Below are positions 1-8,340 of a stretch of DNA of 26,888 nt, in pieces; position 1 is the stretch's first letter; the number at the start of each line of letters is the position of its first letter. The position numbers and the translations under genes were made by a program. This stretch comes from an uncultured Prevotella sp. (GTDB lineage: Bacteria; Bacteroidota; Bacteroidia; Bacteroidales; Bacteroidaceae), in the NCBI GenBank assembly GCA_900770845.1, contig CAAGLS010000164.1:1-26888 (forward strand). The letters are read 5' to 3'. The notes beneath the pieces are model-generated. The model had not been told where the DNA came from, searched no databases, and was given only the letters and a program-made list of their open reading frames with translations.

Positions 1-81
1 AATAGATTTGTTTGCTGATTCAGATAGACCGCCCATGCTCTGAGCAGCCTTGCAGCCGCAATGAGAGACAGCGTCAATCAC
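1..81 (-). CDS. Possible partial gene running off the left edge
   Basis: A minus-strand frame stays open from a GTG at 81 to the window edge (27 codons, no stop), just downstream of a good promoter. The visible peptide begins V-I-D-A-V-S-H-C-G-C and continues with A-A-Q-S-M-G-G-L. An in-frame ATG at 36 is the alternative start and would leave a 5' leader of about 45 nt; the GTG would make the message almost leaderless. I do not recognise the product. The main support is the promoter, so this is a weak call. Confidence 0.3.
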   Translation of the reverse strand, partial: MIDAVSHCGCKAAQSMGGLSESANKSI

Positions 82-85
82 GTTG

Positions 86-116
86 CAAAGATAGTGTAAA
101 TCGAGGGAAGAACAAA
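86..116 (-). promoter_or_regulatory. Bacteroidetes-type promoter firing leftwards
   Basis: On the minus strand, TATCTTTG at 93-86 matches the -7 consensus TAnnTTTG, and TTTG at 116-113 matches the -33 element, with 19 bp between them. The spacer side carries a short inverted repeat (CGAG 102-105, CTCG 122-125). The whole 86-135 segment is about 86% identical to the promoter of the thymidine kinase gene at 26495-26544. Transcription would start near position 80. Confidence 0.65.
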
Positions 117-187
117 ATAAACTCGTTGATTTTTTAATGCTGATTCCAAAAATTAGGACAATGGGAACAGGCTGCCCGTAGTATGTG

Positions 188-290
188 ACGAACGACGGAC
201 GGCGGGGAAACGAACGACGGACGGCGGGGAGACGAACGTCAGACGGCGGGGAGACGAACGACGGACGACGGGGAGACGAACGACGGATGA
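188..290. repeat. 22-bp tandem repeat, about 4.5 copies
   Basis: Copies of a 22-bp unit beginning ACGAACGACGGACGGCGGGG start at 188, 210, 232, 254 and (partial, diverged) 276. Units differ by one to three bases. The unit is not a multiple of three, so the reading frames crossing it are not coding. The rest of 136-434 has no gene that I can support. Confidence 0.85.
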
Positions 291-433
291 CGGACGATGG
301 CCATCAGACTGTGGCCTGACGAACAGGACAAGGGATGGCACTGAGACTGGGCAGAAGCCACCGACGGGGGAAGCATTGAAAATCGGCTGCCCCCGGAAGA
401 ATCCGAAAACAGCCGAAAACAGAGAGATGAATA

Positions 434-453
434 GGCTGCTGCGAACAGCAGCT
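434..453 (-). terminator. Hairpin just after the TonB receptor gene (weak terminator)
   Basis: GCTGCTG (435-441) and CAGCAGC (446-452) form a 7-bp stem; on the minus strand the loop is TTCG, a stable tetraloop. It begins about 10 nt after the receptor stop codon. No run of T follows, so it may be an mRNA-stabilising end or a weak terminator. Confidence 0.4.
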
Positions 454-461
454 ATAATTTG

Positions 462-3164
462 TCAGAAGCCTATCTTCGCCATGACACCAATTACGGAGCG
501 GGAACCTCCAACATAAGTGGGGAAGCCGATCTGGCGGCCGGAGTTGCCCGCATCCACAATATATTTCTCGTCGAAGATGTTCTTGCCGAAAACACCCAAC
601 TCATAGTAGACACGCTTGGGCTTGAAAGTCCAGCCTGCCGTGAAATTGCAGAGTCCATAACCATCCTGCGTCAACTCAGGCTCGTTGCTGTCCTCGAAGA
701 AGACCTTTGACTTGTAGGAGAAGGTGGGACGGAAATAGAAGGTCGACTTCTTGACGGGAATCTCAACGTCGGCACCCACGGTGAAACTGTTTTTCGGAGT
801 GAGGCGGAAGCGATGGCCGGCATACTCCTGGGCCTTGCCGTCCTCGTCCTTGTCGTTGAACTTGCCGTCGATGTAGGCATAGTTGCCGAAGAGCGTCAAC
901 TGGCGCACGGGCGACCAGGCGAGCGAAGCCTCCACACCGAAGGAATGGGCGCGGCCGGCATCGTCGGCGATATAACGGCTCAACGTCTGGTCGAAGCGGC
1001 TGGTCTGGAAATGATACCAGTCGTAGTAATAGGCGCAGAAGTCATAGTTGACATGTCCGCCAAACACAGAACCTTTCACACCGCCCTCGTAGCTATAGAT
1101 GATTTCCGGCTTCAAGGTGGAGAGAAGCTCGGGGGAGTTGTTGTAGTAGATGACGCCCGGCCGACGGCCACGCGAAGCGCTCACGTAGATGTTGTTGCGG
1201 CCCACCATATAGTTGAGGGCCACACGACCCACCCACGACCAATAATCTTTCGAAGTGGACACCTTGCGTCCGCCCTCGGTGGGATTGTATAGCACGGCGC
1301 CAAACATGCTGGGCACAGTGGACGAAGAATAGCCCGACTCCTGATGCTCGTAGGTGCCCCGCAGGCCCAGCGTCAGGTTGAGGTTGCGCCAAATCTTGTA
1401 CGAGCCATCGGCGAAGACCTCCAAAGCCTGGTTGGTGCCGTAGTTCTTGCCTTGTTCCTGATAGTTGTCGGGAAGCTTCTGGGCCGAGAATCCCTTGAGC
1501 ATAGCCAGCATTGTGGCTCCCTGCTCTCCCATGCCGCCCAACACCTGGTCGAGGCTCATGCCCAACTGCGAGAGCAGGCCGTTGATGTCGCCATAGAAGT
1601 CGGGAGTGAGTTCCGCAGGCTGCAGCTCGCCCGATGGGAACCACTTGCCCATGAGGGCATCGAGCTGGGTCTTGACCAAGGGACGGTAGGCCTCTGGCAC
1701 ATACTGGTTGAGCAGCGGCTCCACCTGGGAAAGAAGCGAAGTGAAACGGCTCTTGAGCTGGTTCTGGATCAGCACGGGGTAGATATACTGCATGTTGGTG
1801 CGGGCGATGACATTCTGGCTGCTGTTCTCATAGAAGTAGCTGATTCCGCCAAAGCCCGAGAAACGCTTGTGGTTGTCGTAGTTCATACGAAACTCCTGCG
1901 AGAATTGGGTTCCATCGGCCTTCTCCTCACAAGCCAACAAGGGCAGGTAAGTGCCGTCGGCGTCAAACTTCTCATCGGAGTTGAAGGCACGGAAGCCCGT
2001 GATGGAACTCAACTTCCAACTGTTGCTGAAGTCGTGGTCGACAAGAAACGTGGCTCCACCCACATTGCGATGGATGAAGAGTCCCTTTCCCTCCTCCAAG
2101 TTGGCAGGGCTGTTGGGGTCGGGGTTGCCAAACTGCGCATAGCCCGTATGGAACGAAGTGCCGGGATAGCTGTCGTGCTGATAGTCCAAGATGAGGTTGA
2201 GCGACGTAGCCTCGTCTATCCACCAAGCCGTGGAGTTGCGGAAGGCCAAGGCGCTCTTTCCGTTGAGCCGGCCTCCGGCGAGGTTCTTGATGAATCCGTC
2301 GCGGGCATCGTAGTCGAAGGCGAAGCGGTTGGCAAGCTTGTCCTTCACGATGGGCGTATTGATGAAGCCCGTGGCCTGGCGCGTGTTGTAGGCCCCATAG
2401 CGCAGCGACAGCTCGCCGCTGAGTTGGTTTTTGGCCTTATTGCGGATGATGCTGATGCCGCCTATCTCGGCGCCGCGGCCGAAGAGCGCGCCTTGCGGCC
2501 CCTTGGCCACCTCCACCCGCTCCAAATCGTAGAGTTCGGTCACGGAAGCACGAGAGCGCGAGGTGGAGACACCGTCGAGAAACACGGAGACGCGCGGCTG
2601 GCTGTAGGAGGCACCGTCGTCGTCGGTGACTCCGCGGATGACATAACCGGGATTGTTGGGACTCTGTATCTGAACCTGCAGACCGGGCACCATCATGGCC
2701 ATGTCGTCCATCTGATAGAGATTCAGCTTGCCGAGTCCCTCGCCGGTGACGGCACTCACAGCCGCCGGCACCTCTATGGCACTCTGCCTTTTCTTCTGCG
2801 TGGTGACAATCAGCTCGTTGAGCAGATGGTTGTCGTCGCTCATCACGACACGCATCGACTTGTCGGCCTGCAGCTGTTGCTGCTTGTAGCCGATATAGGA
2901 GAATTCCAACGTCTCGCCGGGATGTCCGCTGATGGCAAACCGCCCGTCGGCGTCCGTCGTGCAGTTGTCGCCATTGGCAGCATTGCGCACCACCACTCCG
3001 ATGAGCCCCTCGCCCTGGGCGTTGGTGACCACGCCCGTAATCATCTCATTGGTCTTGGCCACCGAATTTTCCGGACCATCCACACGAACTCCTGCCTGCA
3101 TGCCGAGGGGAAGCATCAAGCCTCCCATCAGCAACAGAGCCATTGCACTATACTTCTTATTCAT
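462..3164 (-). CDS. TonB-dependent outer-membrane receptor
   Basis: Outer-membrane beta-barrel that would import a bound ligand using TonB/ExbBD energy. The 900 residues show a signal peptide (hydrophobic residues 8-21, likely cleavage after M-Q-A at 24), a carboxypeptidase-regulatory-like domain (about 41-110), a plug domain (about 120-240, with V-I-R-G-V and a V-E-V-A-K-G-P-Q-G-A-L-F-G-R-G segment typical of plugs) and a barrel ending in the usual C-terminal Phe. Residues about 465-575 form a helix-like, Leu/Gln-rich insertion that is odd for a barrel strand region and probably makes a large extracellular loop. There is no SusD gene next to it, so it is unlikely to be a classical SusC; siderophore, cofactor or peptide-type ligands are equally possible. 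It starts 10 nt after the stop of the phosphoesterase gene, so the two are probably co-transcribed. The ATG at 3164 directly precedes the signal peptide. Confidence 0.93.
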   Translation of the reverse strand: MNKKYSAMALLLMGGLMLPLGMQAGVRVDGPENSVAKTNEMITGVVTNAQGEGLIGVVVRNAANGDNCTTDADGRFAISGHPGETLEFSYIGYKQQQLQADKSMRVVMSDDNHLLNELIVTTQKKRQSAIEVPAAVSAVTGEGLGKLNLYQMDDMAMMVPGLQVQIQSPNNPGYVIRGVTDDDGASYSQPRVSVFLDGVSTSRSRASVTELYDLERVEVAKGPQGALFGRGAEIGGISIIRNKAKNQLSGELSLRYGAYNTRQATGFINTPIVKDKLANRFAFDYDARDGFIKNLAGGRLNGKSALAFRNSTAWWIDEATSLNLILDYQHDSYPGTSFHTGYAQFGNPDPNSPANLEEGKGLFIHRNVGGATFLVDHDFSNSWKLSSITGFRAFNSDEKFDADGTYLPLLACEEKADGTQFSQEFRMNYDNHKRFSGFGGISYFYENSSQNVIARTNMQYIYPVLIQNQLKSRFTSLLSQVEPLLNQYVPEAYRPLVKTQLDALMGKWFPSGELQPAELTPDFYGDINGLLSQLGMSLDQVLGGMGEQGATMLAMLKGFSAQKLPDNYQEQGKNYGTNQALEVFADGSYKIWRNLNLTLGLRGTYEHQESGYSSSTVPSMFGAVLYNPTEGGRKVSTSKDYWSWVGRVALNYMVGRNNIYVSASRGRRPGVIYYNNSPELLSTLKPEIIYSYEGGVKGSVFGGHVNYDFCAYYYDWYHFQTSRFDQTLSRYIADDAGRAHSFGVEASLAWSPVRQLTLFGNYAYIDGKFNDKDEDGKAQEYAGHRFRLTPKNSFTVGADVEIPVKKSTFYFRPTFSYKSKVFFEDSNEPELTQDGYGLCNFTAGWTFKPKRVYYELGVFGKNIFDEKYIVDAGNSGRQIGFPTYVGGSRSVIGVMAKIGF

Positions 3165-3174
3165 TGGTTGGGAT

Positions 3175-4452
3175 TTAATAATTGATTACTGCCTGATTGT
3201 CGCTCGGGGCCTGGTCGGTGGAGAGCGAAGTCACGATGGCGTCGAGCATGGGAGCCATGTTGGGCGCCACGGCCGAAACCCGTTCTGCCAACTGGCGCTT
3301 CTCCTTGATGAAGTCTTCCGAGGGACGCTCGTCGCCCGCAAGATGGTAGAGATAGGCGTCGGACACCACCTTAACGATGGCGTCGCGCATTGCCGACGGT
3401 GTGTTCTGCGGCAAGTAGCCCTCGGCCATCTTGGCCACAGAAAGGCGGGCAAACTTCTGCGACTTCTGCCAGAGGTCCTCGCCCTGTGCCGCCAGCGACT
3501 TGATGGAGCGAAGATTATGGGTGGTGATGCTCATCCTGTCGCCACTCACCTCTATCACGCGGTAAGGATGGGGATAGCTCACCAACGAACCCGTCTCCAC
3601 ATCCGTCACCGTGGAATCGCGCGCGATGTCCTGGGAATGGAAGTGGCCCGTGAAGACCACGTTCACGCCACAGTCGTGGAGCATGCGTCCCACGGCGGGA
3701 TAGTCGTCGACAAGATACTCGGGGAGAACCACAGGCTGGGCGGAGAAATGGGGCACCACGCCATGGTGTATCATCACGACGACCTTGCATCCAGCTTTCT
3801 TTGCAGCGTCGGCCTGCTCACGGATGAAGCGTTGCGTGGCTGGCTTGATGCGTCCGCCCGTCACACAGATGTTCTTGTCGAAGTCGTTTTCCTCATACTT
3901 GCAGGCGTCGATGGCTATCAGACGCAAACCGGGGGCAAGCTGCGCCACATAGCTGAGCGAAGCCGCATCGCGGGCCAGGGCCTGCCTGTAGCCATAGTCG
4001 GCGTAGATGGAGGCAAAATCTGAGGGCGACACCGTGGTGGTGCGCCTCGTCTTGTCGCCGTCGAAAACCACGGCATGGGGATTATTGACATCGTGGTTGC
4101 CGGGAATGACAAACACGCTGACGCCACTGCGGCGGAGCTTGCTGAGGAAATGGTCGACGAGATACTGGTGGGAGACGCGCTCTCCATCCTTGGTCAGGTC
4201 GCCCGTGATGAGCAACACCTTGGGATGCTCGGCCAAGAGGCGGTTGGTGATGCTGTCCATGATCTCCACACTCTCGCCCAACAGCTTGCGGTCGGAAGAA
4301 AGATAGTCTTGGAAAGCCTTGCCGTCAGACTTGAGCAGTTCGGGCGCCATCAAATGGACATCGGAGACGACGCACATTTTCCATTCGGAATTGCCTTGCG
4401 CCCTGCCCATCAGACAAAGCACGGAAAACAAGAGTAGAATAATTTTGTTCAT
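3175..4452 (-). CDS. Exported calcineurin-like metallophosphoesterase
   Basis: Predicted phosphomonoesterase or phosphodiesterase with a two-metal centre, acting outside the cytoplasm. The 425-residue protein has a signal peptide (about 1-19, no lipobox) and the full motif set: D31-V-H33, G84-D85, G118-N-H-D121, H229-H230 and G269-H-F-H272. Homologues include phosphodiesterases and acid-phosphatase-like enzymes, so the substrate is open. It is the first gene of an operon with the TonB receptor (10-nt gap), suggesting that it may trim a phosphate-bearing ligand before uptake, but this is inference only. The ATG at 4452 lies about 20 nt downstream of the predicted transcription start and directly precedes the signal peptide. 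Confidence 0.9.
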   Translation of the reverse strand: MNKIILLLFSVLCLMGRAQGNSEWKMCVVSDVHLMAPELLKSDGKAFQDYLSSDRKLLGESVEIMDSITNRLLAEHPKVLLITGDLTKDGERVSHQYLVDHFLSKLRRSGVSVFVIPGNHDVNNPHAVVFDGDKTRRTTTVSPSDFASIYADYGYRQALARDAASLSYVAQLAPGLRLIAIDACKYEENDFDKNICVTGGRIKPATQRFIREQADAAKKAGCKVVVMIHHGVVPHFSAQPVVLPEYLVDDYPAVGRMLHDCGVNVVFTGHFHSQDIARDSTVTDVETGSLVSYPHPYRVIEVSGDRMSITTHNLRSIKSLAAQGEDLWQKSQKFARLSVAKMAEGYLPQNTPSAMRDAIVKVVSDAYLYHLAGDERPSEDFIKEKRQLAERVSAVAPNMAPMLDAIVTSLSTDQAPSDNQAVINY

Positions 4453-4478
4453 CTTTACATCTTATATAATTTCAGATG

Positions 4479-4486
4479 CAAAATTA
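4479..4486 (-). promoter_or_regulatory. Promoter -7 box of the phosphoesterase/receptor operon
   Basis: On the minus strand this reads TAATTTTG, a full match to TAnnTTTG. The predicted start of transcription, near 4472, leaves a leader of about 20 nt to the ATG at 4452. No convincing -33 TTTG sits at the usual distance. Confidence 0.6.
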
Positions 4487-4560
4487 CTACCCAAGCATTA
4501 CAGACTTTCTACAATTTGTTTAAAGAGAAAAGATAAGCGTGTTGCAATAGTTTTTCAAGC

Positions 4561-4594
4561 CAAAAGAAAACACTGTCGCGGCATCTCACCGCGC
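4561..4594 (-). terminator. Terminator after the helicase gene
   Basis: CGCGG (4578-4582) and CCGCG (4590-4594) form a short GC stem, followed on the minus strand by a T-rich stretch (GTGTTTTCTTTTGG). It begins about 10 nt after the helicase stop codon and ends the three-gene operon before the phosphoesterase promoter. Confidence 0.6.
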
Positions 4595-4603
4595 CTACCC
4601 CCA

Positions 4604-6940
4604 TCATTTTCTGTCCAAGGCGGCCGTCATCTGTTCTACCCGCTGGCGCATGCCCTCGATGTCGAGCACTCCAAAGGCGAAGCCCTTGCGCGTCAGCTCC
4701 ACAGGCAACCGGTCGTCGTATTTGTCGAAGACGGGCTTCTCGTTGGGATAGAGCAGCGACAGCGGGTCGATGGGCTTCCCTATCTCCTCGCGCATCACCT
4801 CGGCCAACCGCAGCGGACTCACCTGCAACGTGAACTGCATCCAGAACGGACGGTTGGAGTCGAAGCCCTTCAGCCCCACACGCGGCCCCACCTTGATGCG
4901 CAAGAACCGCTCCAAGGCCAAGAAGGCATAGCTGCCCAACCAGGGGAAGAGCGCATACATGTTGCCTCCCAACGGCAGCAGCCACCTCGCGCCCAGTCCT
5001 GAGTGGAGGGCGGCAGCCTGGGCCTGCCCCAACCGCTGGCGGGCGTGGGGCAGAAGATAAGGATAGTCGTGGGACGAGTCTCTGAGGATGGGATTGGAGT
5101 CGGCTCCAGCAGAAGAGGGCAGCTTTTGGTTGCCCGTGGCATCAGTCTCGAAGCCTTCAAGGAGAAGACGACGCATCCGCTCAAGGATATGGGTATGGAT
5201 GTCGCCCGGCTCATCGCCAAAATAGGCTGGGACGATGCCCTTCACGGGATGGCAATAGACAACATGGCGCTTGACATCCACCTCCTCCACCACCCACACA
5301 TGGCCGGCGATGGCTATCTTGTCGTTCACGGGAGGCGGCTTGACGATAGTGCCCAGCTCCTGCGACTCGCAGCGCACGCTGTATTCCTCGTTCTCCTGAA
5401 ACACGGCATAGAACTTGAAGTTGTTCACTTCACGCTCTCCGGCGATGCCCACGATGAGACCGCCCCGCTCCGTCTGCTCGATGTGGTCTGTCTTGAGCAG
5501 ATGGCGCAACAGGATGCGGAAATCATCCTGCGTGATGTTGCGGAAATAGTTGAGCGTCATCACCCGCGAGGCCAGTTCGGCGGGCGTCATCTCGCCCTGC
5601 GAGGCCAGCGTGGCCATGGTCTGGTGATAGAGCAGACTGTAGGGCAAGCGGCCTGTGCGGGGCGGCTCCACCCACTTCTCCTCCAAATAGAGCTGCACGA
5701 GGGCGATGGCCTGAAGAAGCTTCCATGGAATGGTCTCGGGCAGGAGCGCGCGAGGCTCGGCGGGGTCCTCACGGATGACAAACCACATTTCAGAGGGTTC
5801 GCCACGACGCCCCGTGCGCCCCATGCGCTGCAAGAAGGAGGACACCGTGTAGGGAGCGTCGATTTGGAAGGCACGCTCCAAGCGGCCGATGTCTATGCCA
5901 AGCTCGAGCGTCGACGTGGTGCAGACCGTGACGAGACTTCCCTCCTCCTTCACTATCTGCTCCGCACTCTCGCGATAGGACGTGGAGAGATTGCCGTGGT
6001 GGATGAGGAAGCGGTCGGGCTCGTGGGCGGCCTCACAATATTGGCGGAGCGTGGAAGTGACGGCCTCGCATTCCTCACGCGAGTTGGAGAACACGAGGCA
6101 CTTGTGGCCTCGGGTGTTGTTGAAGATGTAGCGCAGCGCGGGGTCGGCAAGAGCCAAGGGATCCTCTTGGGCAGCCTTGGCGGCAAGATTCTGCGCCTCC
6201 TCGGCCTCACGGCTGCCTCCCGTGTGGTAATGGTCGGGCTGGATGGTGAAGAAATGCTCCATGGACAACCGCCATTTTGCCCCAGTCGACTTCACACGGG
6301 GAATGACCGTGCCGCGATGGGTTCCGGCGGCGAGATAGCGGGCCACCACATCGGGCTCGCCAATGGTGGCCGACAGACCGATACGGCGCGGATTGACACC
6401 GGCTGTACGGCAGAGACGCTCGATGAGGCACAACGTCTGGCCGCCCCGGTCGCCCCGAAGGAAGGAATGGATCTCGTCGATGACGATGAAGCGAAGGTCG
6501 CCGAAGAGGTGGGGAATCTCAGCATGGCGATGGAGGAGCATGGCCTCAAGGCTCTCGGGCGTGATCTGCAGGATGCCCGAGGGATGCTTCAAGAGTTTCT
6601 TCTTCTGCGACTGCGACACGTCGCCGTGCCAGTGCCACACCGCGACGCCACTCTCCTCACAGATGTCGTTGAGCCGCACGAACTGGTCGTTGATGAGCGC
6701 CTTGAGGGGTGCGATATACAGACAGCCCACCGACGTGGGCGGCTCCTCCTGCATCAGCGTGATGATGGGAAAGAAAGCGGCCTCCGTCTTGCCCGAAGCC
6801 GTAGAGGCAGAGAGCAGGAGGTTGGCGTCGGTATTGAACAGCGCGTCTCCCGCCGCGGCCTGTATGCCTCGCAGCGATGTCCATCCATTCTGATAGATAT
6901 ACTGCTGGATGAGAGGAGAATATCGGGAGAATACGTTCAT
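4604..6940 (-). CDS. Lhr/BrxHI-like superfamily 2 DEAD/DEAH helicase
   Basis: Predicted ATP-dependent nucleic-acid helicase of 778 residues. Motifs numbered from the ATG at 6940: Walker A A48-S-G-K-T52, DEIH 155-158, S190-A-T192 and motif VI Q371-R-M-G-R-T-G-R-R-G380. The DEIH box, the L-G-I-D-I motif before motif VI and the long C-terminal region fit Lhr-type helicases, including those called BrxHI in type 2 BREX loci. A longer reading frame begins at 6988, but that ATG lies inside a heptamer repeat and the added residues look non-native, so I chose 6940. It is the last gene of the TerB/ATPase/helicase operon, 71 bp after the ATPase stop. The role (DNA repair, defence or stress response) is inferred from context. 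Confidence 0.88.
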   Translation of the reverse strand: MNVFSRYSPLIQQYIYQNGWTSLRGIQAAAGDALFNTDANLLLSASTASGKTEAAFFPIITLMQEEPPTSVGCLYIAPLKALINDQFVRLNDICEESGVAVWHWHGDVSQSQKKKLLKHPSGILQITPESLEAMLLHRHAEIPHLFGDLRFIVIDEIHSFLRGDRGGQTLCLIERLCRTAGVNPRRIGLSATIGEPDVVARYLAAGTHRGTVIPRVKSTGAKWRLSMEHFFTIQPDHYHTGGSREAEEAQNLAAKAAQEDPLALADPALRYIFNNTRGHKCLVFSNSREECEAVTSTLRQYCEAAHEPDRFLIHHGNLSTSYRESAEQIVKEEGSLVTVCTTSTLELGIDIGRLERAFQIDAPYTVSSFLQRMGRTGRRGEPSEMWFVIREDPAEPRALLPETIPWKLLQAIALVQLYLEEKWVEPPRTGRLPYSLLYHQTMATLASQGEMTPAELASRVMTLNYFRNITQDDFRILLRHLLKTDHIEQTERGGLIVGIAGEREVNNFKFYAVFQENEEYSVRCESQELGTIVKPPPVNDKIAIAGHVWVVEEVDVKRHVVYCHPVKGIVPAYFGDEPGDIHTHILERMRRLLLEGFETDATGNQKLPSSAGADSNPILRDSSHDYPYLLPHARQRLGQAQAAALHSGLGARWLLPLGGNMYALFPWLGSYAFLALERFLRIKVGPRVGLKGFDSNRPFWMQFTLQVSPLRLAEVMREEIGKPIDPLSLLYPNEKPVFDKYDDRLPVELTRKGFAFGVLDIEGMRQRVEQMTAALDRK

Positions 6941-6979
6941 TCGCGTTGGGAGTTTGGAGTTAGGAGTCAACAGTGGCCA

Positions 6980-7014
6980 ATTATGCATTATGCATTATGC
7001 ATTATGCATTATTA
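6980..7014. repeat. Heptamer tandem repeat (ATTATGC)n
   Basis: Four exact copies of ATTATGC (6980-7007) and a fifth diverged copy (7008-7014) fill half of the gap between the ATPase stop codon, which lies inside the fifth copy, and the helicase start. On the minus strand each unit contains an ATG, and the 7-bp period rotates these through all three frames. The adjacent GGAGTTTGGAGTTAGGAGTC stretch (6950-6969) is a second simple repeat. Confidence 0.9.
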
Positions 7015-8340
7015 AAGGGTGAACTCTGCAAACTGGCTGTCCACATTGTTGTCGGCCTGCTCACTGAGTTCCGGCTTGGCATAGCTGAAGGCGTCCGACT
7101 GCAGGAGCTGCCGGATGTCGGTCTGCGGATTCTGATAGAGGATGTCGAGCAGTTCGATGAAGTCGCGTATCACCTCACGGGGCGTGATGCGCTCGTCGGC
7201 GCCAATGCGGCCATACTCTATCTTGATGAAATCGGCCAGGTCGCCGTCGCTGATGGTGCGCTGGTAGCCATAGAGACCCGCGTGGATGTCGGCAAGCTTC
7301 TCCGTCAGCACCACCATCTCCTCAGGCGTGAGGGGCTGCAGACGCAGCACCGGTCCCATCAGGTCTTGTGCTCCCTGTTGGGAGAACTTGCCCTCCTGCA
7401 GGCGGGAGCGCAGGGCCTCGTAGCTGTAGACACCGCGGTGGCGGTCCTCCACACATTGCGGAGTGCCGCTCATCACCATCCCGATATATTGCGCCTTGCC
7501 CTGCAGGGCGTCGTTGTACATGGTGAGCATCTTCTCGTAGTTGTATTGGCGGGAGATGCTGTTGGGAATCTTGTAGATGTTGACAAGCTCGTCAAGAAAC
7601 ACCATCAGCCCCTGATAGCCCGCTTGGCGGAAAAAGAAGGCCAAGAGCTTGAGATAGTCATACCAGTCGTCGTCGGAGATGACCACAGTCACGCCCAATT
7701 CCTGGCGCGCCTCCCGCTTGGCGGCATATTCTCCCCTGAACCATTTCAGCACCTTTCCCTTGAGTTCATCGTCGCCCTCCGTGAAGGCCCTATAATATAA
7801 GGTAAGGAGTCGGGCAAAGTCGAAGCCGTGGACCAAGTCCTGCATGGAGCGGACCACCGTCATGATCCTCCGCTCCACGGCGGCCTCAAATTCCGCGCTG
7901 TCCATGCCCAGCCCCGTCGCAGCGGCGGTGTCGGTCTGCACGTTGCTTATCCAGCGGTCCAGCACCAAAGCGAGCGCGCCGCCCTCGGGCTTCGACTTCA
8001 CACTGAGGTTGCGCAGCAACTCGCGATAGGTGGCGAGTCCCTGGCCCTGGCCGCCCTGAAGCCGCCGCTCGGGCGAGAGGTCGGCGTCGGCCACCACGAA
8101 ATTGCGGTCCATCACATGGTTGCGGATGGTTTGGAGCAGGAACGACTTTCCACTGCCATAGCGTCCCACGACAAAGCGGAACGAGGCTCCCCCCTCTCCC
8201 ACTATCTCCACATCGTGGAGCAGTGCCTCGATCTCCTTGCGGCGCCCCACGGCGATGTAGGGCAGTCCGATGCGCGGCACAACGCCGCCTTTGAGCGAAT
8301 TGACAATTGTCTGGGCTATTCGTCTTGGTATCTTGTTCAT
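7012..8340 (-). CDS. DUF2791 (BrxD-like) P-loop ATPase
   Basis: Predicted AAA+-like ATPase of 442 residues. It has a Walker A G59-R-Y-G-S-G-K-S66, a hydrophobic Walker B segment ending L249-D250-E251 and a possible sensor at S291-G-T-P294. The N-terminus (I-V-N-S-L-K-G-G-V-V-P) and the R-x-G-R-Y-G-S-G-K-S context match the DUF2791 family, which includes BrxD of type 2 BREX and partners of Lhr-like helicases. No membrane segment or signal peptide is visible. Its ATG overlaps the stop of the upstream TerB-domain gene by 4 nt (ATGA), so the two proteins are probably made in matched amounts and may form a complex. The biochemical function of the family is not settled; a loader or switch for the helicase is a reasonable inference. 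Confidence 0.88.
   Translation of the reverse strand: MNKIPRRIAQTIVNSLKGGVVPRIGLPYIAVGRRKEIEALLHDVEIVGEGGASFRFVVGRYGSGKSFLLQTIRNHVMDRNFVVADADLSPERRLQGGQGQGLATYRELLRNLSVKSKPEGGALALVLDRWISNVQTDTAAATGLGMDSAEFEAAVERRIMTVVRSMQDLVHGFDFARLLTLYYRAFTEGDDELKGKVLKWFRGEYAAKREARQELGVTVVISDDDWYDYLKLLAFFFRQAGYQGLMVFLDELVNIYKIPNSISRQYNYEKMLTMYNDALQGKAQYIGMVMSGTPQCVEDRHRGVYSYEALRSRLQEGKFSQQGAQDLMGPVLRLQPLTPEEMVVLTEKLADIHAGLYGYQRTISDGDLADFIKIEYGRIGADERITPREVIRDFIELLDILYQNPQTDIRQLLQSDAFSYAKPELSEQADNNVDSQFAEFTL

Noticed and set aside
188..290. CRISPR array at the tandem repeats (also considered at 11085-11171 and 26609-26682)
   Set aside because: The repeats abut or have constant short linkers, with no unique spacers, and there are no cas genes in the window.
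1344..3185. Plus-strand frame of 613 codons opposite the TonB receptor gene
   Set aside because: Same antisense effect; no motif or promoter, while the receptor frame has plug and barrel features throughout.
5003..7015. Plus-strand frame of 670 codons opposite the helicase gene
   Set aside because: Antisense to all conserved helicase motifs, and it reads through the heptamer repeat at its end.
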